In this document: piece by piece, positions 1 to 8,201 of the stretch
How the letters are laid out: the number at the start of each line of letters is the position of its first letter
Position numbering within the stretch: the first letter of the stretch is position 1
NCBI GenBank assembly: GCA_026710545.1
Contig: JAPOQU010000086.1
Span: 1-40,761, forward strand
Direction: 5' to 3'
Length of the DNA: 40,761 nt
Source: Gammaproteobacteria bacterium
GTDB lineage: Bacteria > Pseudomonadota > Gammaproteobacteria > Eutrophobiales > Eutrophobiaceae
Notes under the pieces: model-generated
What the model was told of the DNA's origin: nothing
What the model saw: only the letters and a program-made list of their open reading frames with translations
Database searches by the model: none
Program-made: the position numbers and the translations under genes

Positions 1-1216
1 CGGCGTGTGACGGCGGGGCCCGCCCCGCCCTGCTGGCGGGGGGGGCGGCCGCACGCCCCCCCCCCCGCCCCCGCCGCTCCGGTAAAACCGCGTTTTCCAT
101 GGTCTGCGTTTCCGTATTCCACCAGGGCAGGGATATTTCCGGCAAGGTGTATTCACCCGCCTGCGCCGGGATAATGGCGCTCTTTTGCCGTCTGACAGCC
201 GTCATGCCGTCGGCGGAGCCGGTATTTTCCAGGACCGGCATATCGGGATATTGCCTGAAGTCTCCCGGGAATAACTCCTCCAGTTCCGGCAACTGGCTGG
301 ATGTCAAACCCTGCGCGCTAAGCGCCAGGGTCCGGGTCACAGGTTCACCGGGTAATAACTCGAGCGGGTTTGCCGACCATTCCTCGGCGATCTGCACGTG
401 CGCGGCAGGCAGCCAGTGTCCGCCGCGCCAGGCGGCGGGGATCGGTTCAACCTGCAGTTCAACGGGTTCCGATTGTCTTACCACCGTTTTTGTGCCGCCC
501 GAGAACGGGTCGAGACTGAACGGTGAAGTCGAAGACAACTGCGCCTGGAACCGTACGGGCGGGATCAGCAGGTTGCCGCTGACCTGGGGGTAGATCCCGT
601 AGCTCCTTGCAAACACGGCATAGCGCCTGCCCTTGATGACAGTGTCATAACTCCTGTCCGCATCAAGCTGTTCCACGATAGCGCTCCCCGCGCTCATGGC
701 CGGCTCCGACAAGGTCTCGTTGGCAGTGGCGACTGAGCGGTACAGTTTTATGGTATAAACCACTTCGGCCTGCACGTAAGCCGCTTCAGGCGCTGCCTCC
801 ACCTCTATGAATATGTCCGGCGCGTCCGGCCCTGTCGAAGCGGCGCGCTGCTGTTCCACCGTCAAGTTTGTCTGCGGGCTTTTATCCTTGCCGAAAGCGA
901 TGGCAGGGATGGTCAGGTTACCGCTTTTCAACGGCAACAGGGTCAACCGCCATTGCTTGATGCGGGTAATATTCGTGTTGACGATATTCATGCTGGTACT
1001 GGTGCTGGTGGACAGTACCTGGAAGTCTTTTTCCAGTGGTGAAAAATCAGGATCGCCATCCACCTTGCCGGCGGCTTCAAACAGCAACTGGAAGGATTCC
1101 TGCAACACGACCGGATTCCGGTCCGGCTGGACGGTGATGGTTGCGGCCCCTGAGACAACGGGAAAGATCGATAATACGAGGAGCAGGATGCTGTTGATTT
1201 CAGCGCGCTCAGTCAT
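1..1216 (-). CDS. batD: BatD-like protein, 3'-truncated by window edge
   Basis: Reading from an ATG at 1216, the minus frame stays open to position 1 (about 405 residues). It starts with a signal peptide (MTERAEINSILLLVLSIFPV, cleavage near SGA-A), then beta-rich repeats. A late WWNTET motif followed by MENAVLPER is the pattern seen at the end of BatD ectodomains, so the C-terminal membrane segment is missing here. BatD proteins are periplasmic, membrane-anchored partners of the BatA/BatB VWA proteins. The start overlaps the batB stop by 8 bases (ATGACTGA), so the two are translationally coupled. After LPER, encoded near base 80, the protein turns into an Arg/Gly/Pro run encoded by G/C homopolymers. 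This does not look like the family and may be sequence error at the contig end. Family assignment is fairly sure; the exact C-terminus is not. Confidence 0.8.
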   Translation of the reverse strand, partial: MTERAEINSILLLVLSIFPVVSGAATITVQPDRNPVVLQESFQLLFEAAGKVDGDPDFSPLEKDFQVLSTSTSTSMNIVNTNITRIKQWRLTLLPLKSGNLTIPAIAFGKDKSPQTNLTVEQQRAASTGPDAPDIFIEVEAAPEAAYVQAEVVYTIKLYRSVATANETLSEPAMSAGSAIVEQLDADRSYDTVIKGRRYAVFARSYGIYPQVSGNLLIPPVRFQAQLSSTSPFSLDPFSGGTKTVVRQSEPVELQVEPIPAAWRGGHWLPAAHVQIAEEWSANPLELLPGEPVTRTLALSAQGLTSSQLPELEELFPGDFRQYPDMPVLENTGSADGMTAVRRQKSAIIPAQAGEYTLPEISLPWWNTETQTMENAVLPERRGRGGGRAAAPPASRAGRAPPSHA

Positions 1217-3011
1217 CCGGGTTTTTCTCATAGTCGCGTTGCTGGTACTGGTAGCGGAACTTTCTCCTGAGCAATGCGGAGGGATCGTCGGGAATCCGCC
1301 GCAGCCACTGATCAACAGCCTGTTGTTCCTCGGCAGTCCTCAAATCGTCGCTCCGGGCCTGCCCCTGAATATCGTCGGGAGGGGCCTGTTCCTGCGTGCT
1401 GTGCGCGGGGGCCGGTTGTTGCTCTGCCTTCATGTCTTGCCGCTCATCCTGTGCGCCGGCCTGCTGCGGTTGTCCCTGCTCGCCTGCGTCCTGATCGGGA
1501 CGTTCAGCTCCGCTCTGCGCGGTCCGGGGCTGTTCCTGGCCTGACTGCTGACTATCCTGCTGCTGTTCGGTGTCCTGCTGATCCTGCCCCTGCTGCTGTT
1601 GCCGGTCCCGGTTCTGTTGCTGTTGTTGCGACTGCTGCCGCTCCAGTTCTTGTTCCAGTAATTCACGGTTGAATTTCGCATCCGCATGATCCGGTTGTTG
1701 CGCCAGGGTCCTGTCATAAGCGGCGATGGCCTCATGGTAACGCCCCAGGCGGGCCAGTGCATTGCCCGTATTATAATTACCCTGCGGGTCATCGAGTTGC
1801 TCGAGGGAATCGATGGCCCCCTGGTAATCCCCGGCGCGGTGTTGTGCGGCGGCCTTCCAGGCGGGATCCGCAAACAGTTCAGCCGCAGCCGCAAAATCCC
1901 CGGCATCCATCGCCCGCTGCCCCTGTTGATCCTGCCGTAACCACAGGTCCTCCCAGTCAAGCGCGTAAACCGCTTCCGGCGGGGAAAACAGCACCAGCGC
2001 CAGCGCCAGGATATAACCACGGCGAAACAGCAGGGCGGCCAGGGGCAGCAGGCACAATACCAGCCAGGGTCCCTGTTCGCGCCAGACATCCGCGGTTATG
2101 TCCGCAGCGGCCGCCTCGCCGTCCGCTTGCACGGCGGTAAAAGCGCCGGCCAACAACCCGGTGTCCTGGTCGTCTTTTGTCAGCCGGACATAAATCCCGC
2201 CGCCTGACGCGGCAAGGCGGCGCAATCCGTCCTCATCCAGGACGGGGATCACGATCTCTCCGTCTCCTCCCTTCAGGAAACCGCCGTCCGGCAGCAGCAC
2301 GGGTGTCCCGTGGCGCGTGCCTACGCCCAGTATGGACAGGCGGTAACCTTCCTCACGCAACCGGTCCACGCTGTCGCCCGCCGTATCCGGGTCTGCCTCA
2401 TCACTGATGAGCAGGACATGACCGCGCCCCATACCCGCCTGTTTGAGCAGTTCAAGCGCCCTGGTCAACGCCTTGTCGGTGCGGTTGCCCGTTACCGGCA
2501 TGATATCGGTATCCAGCGCGTTCAACTGCGACTTGATGGTTTCGCCGTCGTCGGTCAGCGGCGTGACCGTAAAGGCTTCGCCGGAATAGACCAGCAGGGC
2601 GGTTTGTCCTTCCTGGCGCTGATCCAGGATATCCCTGATCTTGTAACGCGCCCGTTCCAGCCTGCTGGGTGAGACGTCGGCCACATCCATGGAGCGCGTG
2701 AGATCCAGGGCGATAACCAGGGCGTCCTGCGCCGAGAACACGGGTTGCGGCAGTTTCTCCCATGCCGGACCTGCCAGCGCAATAATTCCCAGCAGCCCGC
2801 CTGCTACGGTCATTACGAACGCCATGCGCCGTTTCCTGCGCACGCCTGTTATCAATACATGCGGCAGCAGGCGCTCATCCACTACCGTTTCCCAGTTGCT
2901 GTGCGCACCCTTCCTGAAAAACAGGAACCAGAGCAGGAACGCCAGGGGCAGCAAGGCCGCAAACCACTGCGGCCGCAAAAAGTGAAATAATTCGAGGTCA
3001 ATCACTTGCAT
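1209..3011 (-). CDS. batB: BatB/BatC fusion: VWA plus TPR membrane protein
   Basis: 600 residues. Transmembrane segments lie at about 10-33 and 63-82. A von Willebrand A domain spans about 95-290, with a MIDAS of the form DxTxS (D103-LTR-S107, where most families have DxSxS). A second pair of membrane helices lies at about 310-350, followed by TPR-like helices (about 370-440; NTGNALARLGRYHEAIAAYD) and a long Gln-rich low-complexity tail (about 450-550). Many genomes encode BatB (VWA) and BatC (TPR) separately; here they are one polypeptide. The protein should sit in the inner membrane with BatA, the VWA domain facing the periplasm. The gene starts 4 bases after the batA stop and overlaps batD by 8 bases. 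Role in aerotolerance or envelope stress is known for the family, not shown here. Confidence 0.88.
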   Translation of the reverse strand: MQVIDLELFHFLRPQWFAALLPLAFLLWFLFFRKGAHSNWETVVDERLLPHVLITGVRRKRRMAFVMTVAGGLLGIIALAGPAWEKLPQPVFSAQDALVIALDLTRSMDVADVSPSRLERARYKIRDILDQRQEGQTALLVYSGEAFTVTPLTDDGETIKSQLNALDTDIMPVTGNRTDKALTRALELLKQAGMGRGHVLLISDEADPDTAGDSVDRLREEGYRLSILGVGTRHGTPVLLPDGGFLKGGDGEIVIPVLDEDGLRRLAASGGGIYVRLTKDDQDTGLLAGAFTAVQADGEAAAADITADVWREQGPWLVLCLLPLAALLFRRGYILALALVLFSPPEAVYALDWEDLWLRQDQQGQRAMDAGDFAAAAELFADPAWKAAAQHRAGDYQGAIDSLEQLDDPQGNYNTGNALARLGRYHEAIAAYDRTLAQQPDHADAKFNRELLEQELERQQSQQQQQNRDRQQQQGQDQQDTEQQQDSQQSGQEQPRTAQSGAERPDQDAGEQGQPQQAGAQDERQDMKAEQQPAPAHSTQEQAPPDDIQGQARSDDLRTAEEQQAVDQWLRRIPDDPSALLRRKFRYQYQQRDYEKNPDD

Positions 3012-3015
3012 ACCC

Positions 3016-4062
3016 TCAGGGGACAGACCTCAGGTCTGTCCCCGGCCGGTGTCCCCGGCCCTGTCCCCGGTGTCCCCGGCCCGGAGTGACGCCACTCCGC
3101 ATCAGTCCCAACAAGGCGCCGAGCAACAGCGCCGCGGCGAGGGGCCAGGTGTAAAGCGCTTGCTTCGGCCGGAATTTTTTCGGGTCCTGTTCGACGGGTT
3201 CCAGTTCATCGATCAGGACATATATCTGCTCCAGCTCATCCAGGTCGCGGGCGCGGAAATAGGCGCCGCCGGTCATCCCGGCAATCTGCTTCAAAGCCGC
3301 CTCGTCCAGGTCTGCGGACGGGTTTACCTTGCGGGAACCGAACAGGCCCCGCTTGACCATTTCCGCCGCACCGATACCGATGGTATAAATTTTCAACCCC
3401 TCCCGGCTCGCCAGTCCGGCCGCGGAGACCGGGTCTACCACGCCGGCGGTATTGGCGCCGTCCGTCAGCAGCACCAGGACACGCTGGCTTTCATCCCGTT
3501 CGCGCAGGCGTTTCACCGCCAGGCCGATGGCATCACCGATGGCGGTCGCCCTTCCGGCAAGCCCGATCACGGCCTCGGACAACAGGGTCCTGACCGTGTC
3601 GCGGTCAAACGTCAGCGGCGCCTGCAGGTAAGCCTGCTCACCAAACAGGATCAATCCGATGCGGTCGCCGACGCGGCGTTCGATAAAATCACCGGCTACC
3701 CGTTTAGTCGCGCTAAGCCGGTCAATGCGCCTGGCGCCGAGCACGAAGTCCTGCTGGTCCATGCTGCCCGATAAATCAACCGCCAGCATGAGGTCCCGGC
3801 CGGTGACGGGGACTTCAACCAGGTCACCCAGCCATTGCGGGCGCATGGCGGAGATGACCAGCAGGGACCAGGCCAGGAACGCGATCCACATGGGCCAGGA
3901 GCGGGTCTTGCCGCGGGTGTCCGGTCCGGCTTCGGCAAAGTCATCCAGGAACGGCACCCGCAGGGCGGAATTCATGGCGGAGCTGTGGGGATGGGCGTAG
4001 CGGTAAACGAGGTACGGCAACGGCAACAACAGGAACAGCCAGGGCCATTCAAACCCGATCAT
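3016..4062 (-). CDS. batA: BatA-like VWA membrane protein
   Basis: 348 residues with N-terminal membrane helices at about 3-20 and 57-73, a VWA domain from about 88 to 285 with a complete MIDAS (D96-LSG-S100, preceded by LMLAV), and a C-terminal helix near 305-325. This is the standard BatA layout. Its ATG overlaps the DUF4381 stop by 4 bases (ATGA), and batB follows after 4 bases. The last ~20 residues (G/R/H-rich, ending GTDLRSVP) are encoded by G/C-rich repeats and by a perfect palindrome at 3019-3043. They are probably an extension gained from a dispersed repeat rather than part of the family fold. Confidence 0.9.
   Translation of the reverse strand: MIGFEWPWLFLLLPLPYLVYRYAHPHSSAMNSALRVPFLDDFAEAGPDTRGKTRSWPMWIAFLAWSLLVISAMRPQWLGDLVEVPVTGRDLMLAVDLSGSMDQQDFVLGARRIDRLSATKRVAGDFIERRVGDRIGLILFGEQAYLQAPLTFDRDTVRTLLSEAVIGLAGRATAIGDAIGLAVKRLRERDESQRVLVLLTDGANTAGVVDPVSAAGLASREGLKIYTIGIGAAEMVKRGLFGSRKVNPSADLDEAALKQIAGMTGGAYFRARDLDELEQIYVLIDELEPVEQDPKKFRPKQALYTWPLAAALLLGALLGLMRSGVTPGRGHRGQGRGHRPGTDLRSVP
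3019..3043. repeat. Palindromic repeat of the GGGGACAGA family, copy 1
   Basis: GGGGACAGACCT, a single C, then AGGTCTGTCCCC: a perfect 12-bp inverted repeat. It forms the 3' end of batA and encodes the terminal residues TDLRSVP. The related copy at 34820-34844 has a different but self-complementary core, so pairing is preserved while sequence changes. Further GGGGACA units follow to about 3080. Confidence 0.8.
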
Positions 4063-4634
4063 GGCTTCATCCCGGCCGGCCCGGATTTCCCGAGCGCGGC
4101 CACAGTGTCAATCCAGGTCGAGCAAAAGCCGATAAGGGTTTCCACCTCTTCCTCGCCGACCTGCCGGCGATACGGCGCTTCAAGGAGGATGCCGGCCATG
4201 TCCTGCAACCCTTCAGCCTCGTTATTTCCCGGTCCGTCCTGTGATTTTCCTGCCTGTTCCTGCGCTTTTATCCGCTCCTGCAAAAAAACCAGCCACTCGT
4301 TTCCGGTCAATCCGGCAGTCTCCGCCCTGGGGAAGACACTGATGCACAGGCGCCTCAACAGGCCGGACAGCGCTTCTACACAGTGCCTGGTATCCCGGTC
4401 GGCGGCATAGCGGGCCCGGATCGCGTCCAGTTCCTTTCTGGCCATGTTGACGGCGGAGTACTTACGCCGCCGGTACCGGAGAGAGACGTACCAGGCCAGG
4501 ATCGCGGCCAGCGCCATGAGACAGGGAAGCAGCCACCAACCCGGCGCCGGCGGCCACCAGCCGACACTGCCGGGGAGATGGATTTCCCTGAGCGGCAGCG
4601 CCGCCGCATCCGTATTCAACAAAACAGGCTGCAT
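4059..4634 (-). CDS. DUF4381 family membrane protein of the Bat operon
   Basis: 191 residues. A short N-terminal segment with LREIHLPG and a GWWPPAPGWW motif leads into one transmembrane helix (about 32-50), then a basic stretch (RYRRRK) and a helical cytoplasmic domain with ALSGLLRRLCISVFPR and TGNEWLVFLQ. This pattern is that of DUF4381 proteins, which are found almost only between DUF58 and VWA genes in MoxR-VWA operons. The biochemical role is unknown; a membrane adaptor for the VWA proteins is a reasonable guess. Stop overlaps the batA start by 4 bases, so it is co-translated with batA. Confidence 0.85.
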   Translation of the reverse strand: MQPVLLNTDAAALPLREIHLPGSVGWWPPAPGWWLLPCLMALAAILAWYVSLRYRRRKYSAVNMARKELDAIRARYAADRDTRHCVEALSGLLRRLCISVFPRAETAGLTGNEWLVFLQERIKAQEQAGKSQDGPGNNEAEGLQDMAGILLEAPYRRQVGEEEVETLIGFCSTWIDTVAALGKSGPAGMKP

Positions 4635-4656
4635 GGTATCCGAAGCTCCATGCTCA

Positions 4657-5625
4657 TTACCCGGAAATTCCTGCCGGGTTTGCCCTTGCCCCGGCGCCCG
4701 GTCTCAAGCCGCCGAGCAACAGCGGCAGCGGCTCGGCGTCGGTCCTGCACGGCAACAGCATGGTCCGGTTCAGGCGGGAAAGCTGCTGCAACCGCTGCAG
4801 GCGCGCCTGGAACTGCTGCCGGTACTGCCTGACCAGGCGCTTATCCGAGGCATCCACCAGGAATTCCCGATCGCCGTCGCTTATCTTGTAGCGCCCCGGC
4901 GGAGGCAACGCCTGCTCCAGCGGGTCGTACACAAACAGCATTGCGACTTCGTTGTGCGGGCACAGCCTGGTGAGCGGTATCTGCGCCTGTTCGTCCAGGT
5001 TACGGAAGTCGCTGATCAGGAAAATCAGGCTGCCCGGCCGCGCTACGCGCCGCAGGCGCAGCAAGGCATGCTCCAGTGTCTGCTTACCGTTCCCGGACGG
5101 CGCGCGCTGCGTCCAGGCCGTGTCATTCACTATTGCATTGATCAGGCGTAATACCGCGGCCCGGCCGCGCCGGGGCTTCAACTCATGGTGATCCTCATCG
5201 GAAAATATCACTCCGCCCACCCGGTCGCCGTTATGCAGGGCGCTCCACGCAACCAATGCGGCCAGTTCTGCGGCCAGGACCGACTTGTAGCGGCCGCGCG
5301 TCGCGAAGTGCATGGACCTGCGCAAGTCAATCCAGGCGAACACCGGACGCTCGCGCTCCTCGCGGAACAGTTTTGTGTGGGTCTTGCCGGTTCTTGCGGT
5401 CACCCGCCAGTCAATATTGCGGATATCATCTCCGGGCTGGTACAACCTCGATTCGTCGAATTCCATGCCGCGCCCGCGGAACGGGGACTGGTAATCGCCG
5501 CCCTGCCTGGACAGTATCCTGCCGCTGCCAAGACGGATCGAGGCCGCCGGCCGGTTCAGTGCCACCAGCGCCGGCACCGATACCCGAACCGGGTCATCAA
5601 CAAAGGCGCTTGAGTCAGTGATCAT
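4657..5625 (-). CDS. DUF58 domain protein of the MoxR-VWA operon
   Basis: 322 residues without membrane helices. The conserved DUF58 block runs from about 59 to 90: SRLYQPGDDIRNIDWRV, then TKLFREERERPV, where the DD and W residues are near invariant in the family. The C-terminal part has a VWA-like fold with a degenerate metal site (FAWIDLRRSM at about 95-105). DUF58 proteins are cytoplasmic or membrane-associated partners of MoxR ATPases; no enzymatic activity is established. It lies 101 bases downstream of moxR and 22 bases upstream of the DUF4381 gene, in the usual order. Confidence 0.9.
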   Translation of the reverse strand: MITDSSAFVDDPVRVSVPALVALNRPAASIRLGSGRILSRQGGDYQSPFRGRGMEFDESRLYQPGDDIRNIDWRVTARTGKTHTKLFREERERPVFAWIDLRRSMHFATRGRYKSVLAAELAALVAWSALHNGDRVGGVIFSDEDHHELKPRRGRAAVLRLINAIVNDTAWTQRAPSGNGKQTLEHALLRLRRVARPGSLIFLISDFRNLDEQAQIPLTRLCPHNEVAMLFVYDPLEQALPPPGRYKISDGDREFLVDASDKRLVRQYRQQFQARLQRLQQLSRLNRTMLLPCRTDAEPLPLLLGGLRPGAGARANPAGISG

Positions 5626-5635
5626 GTGTCATGCC

Positions 5636-5663
5636 ACGGAGGTCACAGAGAACACGGAGCCGG
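5636..5663. repeat. CACGGAG / ACAGAGA tandem-like short repeat
   Basis: The moxR-DUF58 gap contains CACGGAGGTCACAGAGAACA followed by CGGAG, made of imperfect copies of an ACRGAG unit. Similar short ACAGAG-rich sequences are dispersed in many environmental genomes. No gene or terminator was found in this 101-base gap. Confidence 0.4.
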
Positions 5664-5726
5664 TCATGTATTGCCTTTCACCCTGGTCTCAGTGGCTGTT
5701 ACGTTTTTCCATTTTGTCATGCTCTG

Positions 5727-6689
5727 TCAGGGCACGGCGATGCGGTTGACCAGTTCTCTGATTACGTGGTCGCTGGTGATGCCTTCGGCCTCCGCCTCGT
5801 AGTTCAATATCAGGCGGTGCCGGAGTACGTCGTACAGCACCGCCTGTATGTCTTCCGGCCCGACGAAGTCCCTGTCGTTCAGCCAGGCATGTACGCGGGC
5901 GCAGCGGTCCAGGGCGATGGTCGCACGGGGACTGGCTCCGTATTGCAGCCACTGGGCCAGGTCGTCGCCATACGCACCGGGACTGCGCGTCGCCAGTACC
6001 AGCTGGATCAGGTATTGCTCCAGGTTTTCGGCCATGTAGGTGTCCAGCGCCTCGTTACGGGCTGCGAAGACAGCCTCCTGCGTCACCGGTGAGAATTCCG
6101 CCTGGTCATGGCCCTGGTGCGCTTCCTGCCTTGCCAACTGCAGGATCGCCTGCTCTTCCTGCGCCTCCGGGTAGGTAATCTCGACATGCAGCAGGAACCG
6201 GTCAAGCTGCGCCTCCGGCAGGGGATAGGTGCCTTCCTGTTCGATGGGATTCTGCGTTGCCATAACCAGGTATAATTGCGGCAACGGGTAGGTTTCCTTG
6301 CCTACGGTGATTTGTCTCTCCGCCATTGCTTCCAGCAACGCCGACTGCACCTTGGCAGGCGCACGGTTCACTTCATCTGCCAGGATCAGGTTATGGAACA
6401 ACGGCCCGCGCTGAAAATGGAACGTCCCGTCCTGCGGGCGGTAGATCTCGGTTCCGGTCAGATCGGCCGGCAATAGGTCGGGCGTGAACTGGACCCGGTG
6501 AAAATCAGCTTCGACGCCGTCACCAAGCACCTTGATGGCGCGGGTCTTGGCCAGGCCCGGCGCACCCTCTACCAGTAAATGCCCATCAGCCAGCAATGCC
6601 AGCAGCAGCCTGTTCACCAGTTTCTGCTGGCCTATAATGTGTCTGGAGATAAACGAACTGAGTCTCCGGATTTCGGATTTATTCGACAT
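5727..6689 (-). CDS. moxR: MoxR family AAA+ ATPase
   Basis: 320 residues. Walker A is GAPGLAKT (42-49), Walker B LILADE (101-106) followed by VNRAPAKVQSALLEAM, and sensor 1 ATQNPIEQEGTYPLPEAQLD (144-163) is the MoxR signature. The C-terminal lid domain contains SPRATIALDR, another family marker. MoxR ATPases act as chaperone-like remodellers for the VWA proteins encoded next to them. It is the first gene of the moxR-DUF58-DUF4381-batA-batB-batD unit. The chosen ATG has no strong Shine-Dalgarno sequence, but the N-terminus matches the family length. Confidence 0.95.
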   Translation of the reverse strand: MSNKSEIRRLSSFISRHIIGQQKLVNRLLLALLADGHLLVEGAPGLAKTRAIKVLGDGVEADFHRVQFTPDLLPADLTGTEIYRPQDGTFHFQRGPLFHNLILADEVNRAPAKVQSALLEAMAERQITVGKETYPLPQLYLVMATQNPIEQEGTYPLPEAQLDRFLLHVEITYPEAQEEQAILQLARQEAHQGHDQAEFSPVTQEAVFAARNEALDTYMAENLEQYLIQLVLATRSPGAYGDDLAQWLQYGASPRATIALDRCARVHAWLNDRDFVGPEDIQAVLYDVLRHRLILNYEAEAEGITSDHVIRELVNRIAVP

Positions 6690-6786
6690 TTGCCGATAAT
6701 TCTACGGATAAACGCATACCCTTTCTGAAATAATTTTGAACCGCCCGTCCTGTTTACCGGGAACCGCCGCTGATATCCGTAAAACA

Positions 6787-6814
6787 CGTAGAGACGCAAA
6801 AGTGCGTCTCTACG
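6787..6814. repeat. Perfect 12-bp stem hairpin downstream of hsp20
   Basis: CGTAGAGACGCA, loop AAAG, TGCGTCTCTACG. It lies 36 bases beyond the hsp20 stop and before moxR. There is no T-run, so a classical rho-independent terminator is doubtful. GTAGAGACGCA palindromes recur as dispersed repeats in environmental genomes. It could still insulate moxR from heat-shock transcription. Confidence 0.6.
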
Positions 6815-6850
6815 ATCGGCTCCCGCTGCCGCCTGCAACCAGCCTGGTGG

Positions 6851-7249
6851 TCAGTTTACCTGTATCTTCCTGAGCTGGGTTTCCCTTGCTTTCGGCAGCA
6901 CCAGTGTCAACACGCCGTCGGCGACACTGGCGTTGATATTCTCCGTATCGATCTCGCTCGACAGGGTAAAACTGCGGCTGAAATGGCCGACATTGTATTC
7001 CGTGTAGACCGGTTTGAAATCATCATAATTGTCGAAATCGATATGGCCCTGGACGGAAAGCTGGCGCTTCTCCAGTTTGATATCGATATTCTCCCTGTTC
7101 ACACCGGGCATCTCCATCGCCATGGTGATCGCGTCACCGGTTTCGAAGATATCGGTGCCCGGCACATAAAACTTGCCGGCAACGGTCTTCTCTTCCCTGG
7201 CATCCAGTTCCTTCTTCTCCTGTGGGGTTAATTCTTGCTTCTTTGACAT
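6851..7249 (-). CDS. Hsp20 small heat-shock protein
   Basis: 132 residues from the ATG at 7249, chosen over an upstream in-frame ATG because AGGAGG sits just in front of it. The alpha-crystallin domain occupies about 30-125 (DAITMAMEMPGVNRENIDIK, then SFTLSSEIDTENINA and GVLTLVLPK). The C-terminus RKIQVN holds the IxI/V motif that mediates oligomer assembly. It is an ATP-independent holdase in the cytoplasm. It follows the other Hsp20 gene by 42 bases and probably shares its sigma-32 promoter. The two proteins differ clearly, so they may form hetero-oligomers. Confidence 0.93.
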   Translation of the reverse strand: MSKKQELTPQEKKELDAREEKTVAGKFYVPGTDIFETGDAITMAMEMPGVNRENIDIKLEKRQLSVQGHIDFDNYDDFKPVYTEYNVGHFSRSFTLSSEIDTENINASVADGVLTLVLPKARETQLRKIQVN

Positions 7250-7291
7250 GGCAACCTCCTGCACATATATGACTTGATGTGCTAGCTAAGT

Positions 7292-7717
7292 TCAGGAAAT
7301 ATTGATGGAGCGGGGTTTATCCTGCTCGGCCCGCGGCAGGGACAAAGCCAGGATACCGTCGTTGTATTCCGCCTTGACCTTGTCAGCGTCCAGCGCAAAC
7401 GGTGTGGCGAAGGTACGGTCGAAAGCGCCCGTCTGCCGTTCGCGCCGGTGTACGCTTGCGCCCTCACCGTAGTCCACCTGCTTCTGACCGGATATGCGGA
7501 TGCGGTTGCGCTGTACGTCGATATCGATATCTTTCCTGTCGACACCGGGCAGTTCCGCGATAATTGCGTATTCGCCGTCCTGCTGGAATATATTGATCGG
7601 CGGGACCCCGCCGCGGCTGCTGAGCCCTGAACCGAACCAGTCGCTCGTCATCGTATCCGCCAGCGCTTTTTGCAGCGTCAACAGGTTGTCAATCGGATTT
7701 GTAAATAATCTGACCAT
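7292..7717 (-). CDS. Hsp20 small heat-shock protein
   Basis: 141 residues. The N-terminal MVRLFTNPIDNLLTLQKAL is typical of bacterial class A Hsp20. The alpha-crystallin domain runs from about 38 to 130 (EYAIIAELPGVDRKDIDID, GAFDRTFATPFALDADKVKA, GILALSLPRAE). The C-terminal SINIS carries the IxI motif. A GGAGGTG ribosome site precedes the ATG. It is the first gene of a two-gene operon with a near-consensus heat-shock promoter 53 bases upstream (see 7770-7797). It acts as an ATP-independent chaperone for unfolding proteins. Confidence 0.95.
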   Translation of the reverse strand: MVRLFTNPIDNLLTLQKALADTMTSDWFGSGLSSRGGVPPINIFQQDGEYAIIAELPGVDRKDIDIDVQRNRIRISGQKQVDYGEGASVHRRERQTGAFDRTFATPFALDADKVKAEYNDGILALSLPRAEQDKPRSINIS

Positions 7718-7769
7718 GTTTACACCTCCAGGTTTATGTTTACGGGTTAGTACGTGTTACTGGTAGAAA

Positions 7770-7797
7770 AAATGGGGATGAGATAGAATTTTTCAAG
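7770..7797 (-). promoter_or_regulatory. Sigma-32 (RpoH) heat-shock promoter of the hsp20 operon
   Basis: On the minus strand: CTTGAAA (7797-7791), 13 bases, then CCCCATTT (7777-7770). This matches the known sigma-32 consensus CTTGAAA / CCCCATNT and spacing. Transcription would start near 7762, leaving a leader of about 45 bases before the ATG at 7717. Confidence 0.88.
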
Positions 7798-7829
7798 TAC
7801 AGACGCACTCACGGCATGCGAATACCAAA

Positions 7830-8192
7830 GTGATTAAAAAATTCATGAACCCGTTTACCATCGGCACGCTGCTCAATTCCGCCCCCATGATCATCCAGGG
7901 AGCAGGCAAGTTGATCGACCTGATCAGGGAGCAAAAGAAAGAGACCTCCACCCTCGATCAAAACGTCCCGGTAACCGTGGACAACCTGGAAGAAGTCATC
8001 GGCAGGCTGGAGACGCGCCTTGACGTAATGGACGAAGCCAGCGTCGAGCAGATCAAGCTCATTGAGCAACTCGCACGCCAGAATGAGGTATTGGCCACTT
8101 CCTTGCAGCAACAGCAGCAACGAACCACCTTTGCCTTCATCCTGGCGCTGGTTGCCCTGCTGCTTGCGATTCTGGGCCTCACGGTAAACTGA
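7830..8192 (+). CDS. Small coiled-coil protein with C-terminal membrane anchor
   Basis: 120 residues from a GTG; an in-frame ATG at 7845 is an alternative, and neither has a clear ribosome site. An N-terminal amphipathic stretch with GKLIDLIREQKKE is followed by a predicted coiled coil (about 45-95; NLEEVIGRLETRLDVMDEAS and EQLARQNEVLATSLQQQQQ) and one C-terminal transmembrane helix (FAFILALVALLLAILGLTV). No family is recognised. It ends 9 bases before the tungstate permease gene and is probably co-transcribed with it. It occupies the place where a periplasmic binding protein would be expected but has no signal peptide and is far too small for that role. A regulatory or scaffolding partner is possible. 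Confidence 0.65.
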   Translation: MIKKFMNPFTIGTLLNSAPMIIQGAGKLIDLIREQKKETSTLDQNVPVTVDNLEEVIGRLETRLDVMDEASVEQIKLIEQLARQNEVLATSLQQQQQRTTFAFILALVALLLAILGLTVN

Positions 8193-8201
8193 GACCGCGC
8201 G

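Noticed and set aside
5631..6092. Plus-strand ORF opposite moxR
   Set aside because: Antisense to a complete MoxR ATPase, no family features.
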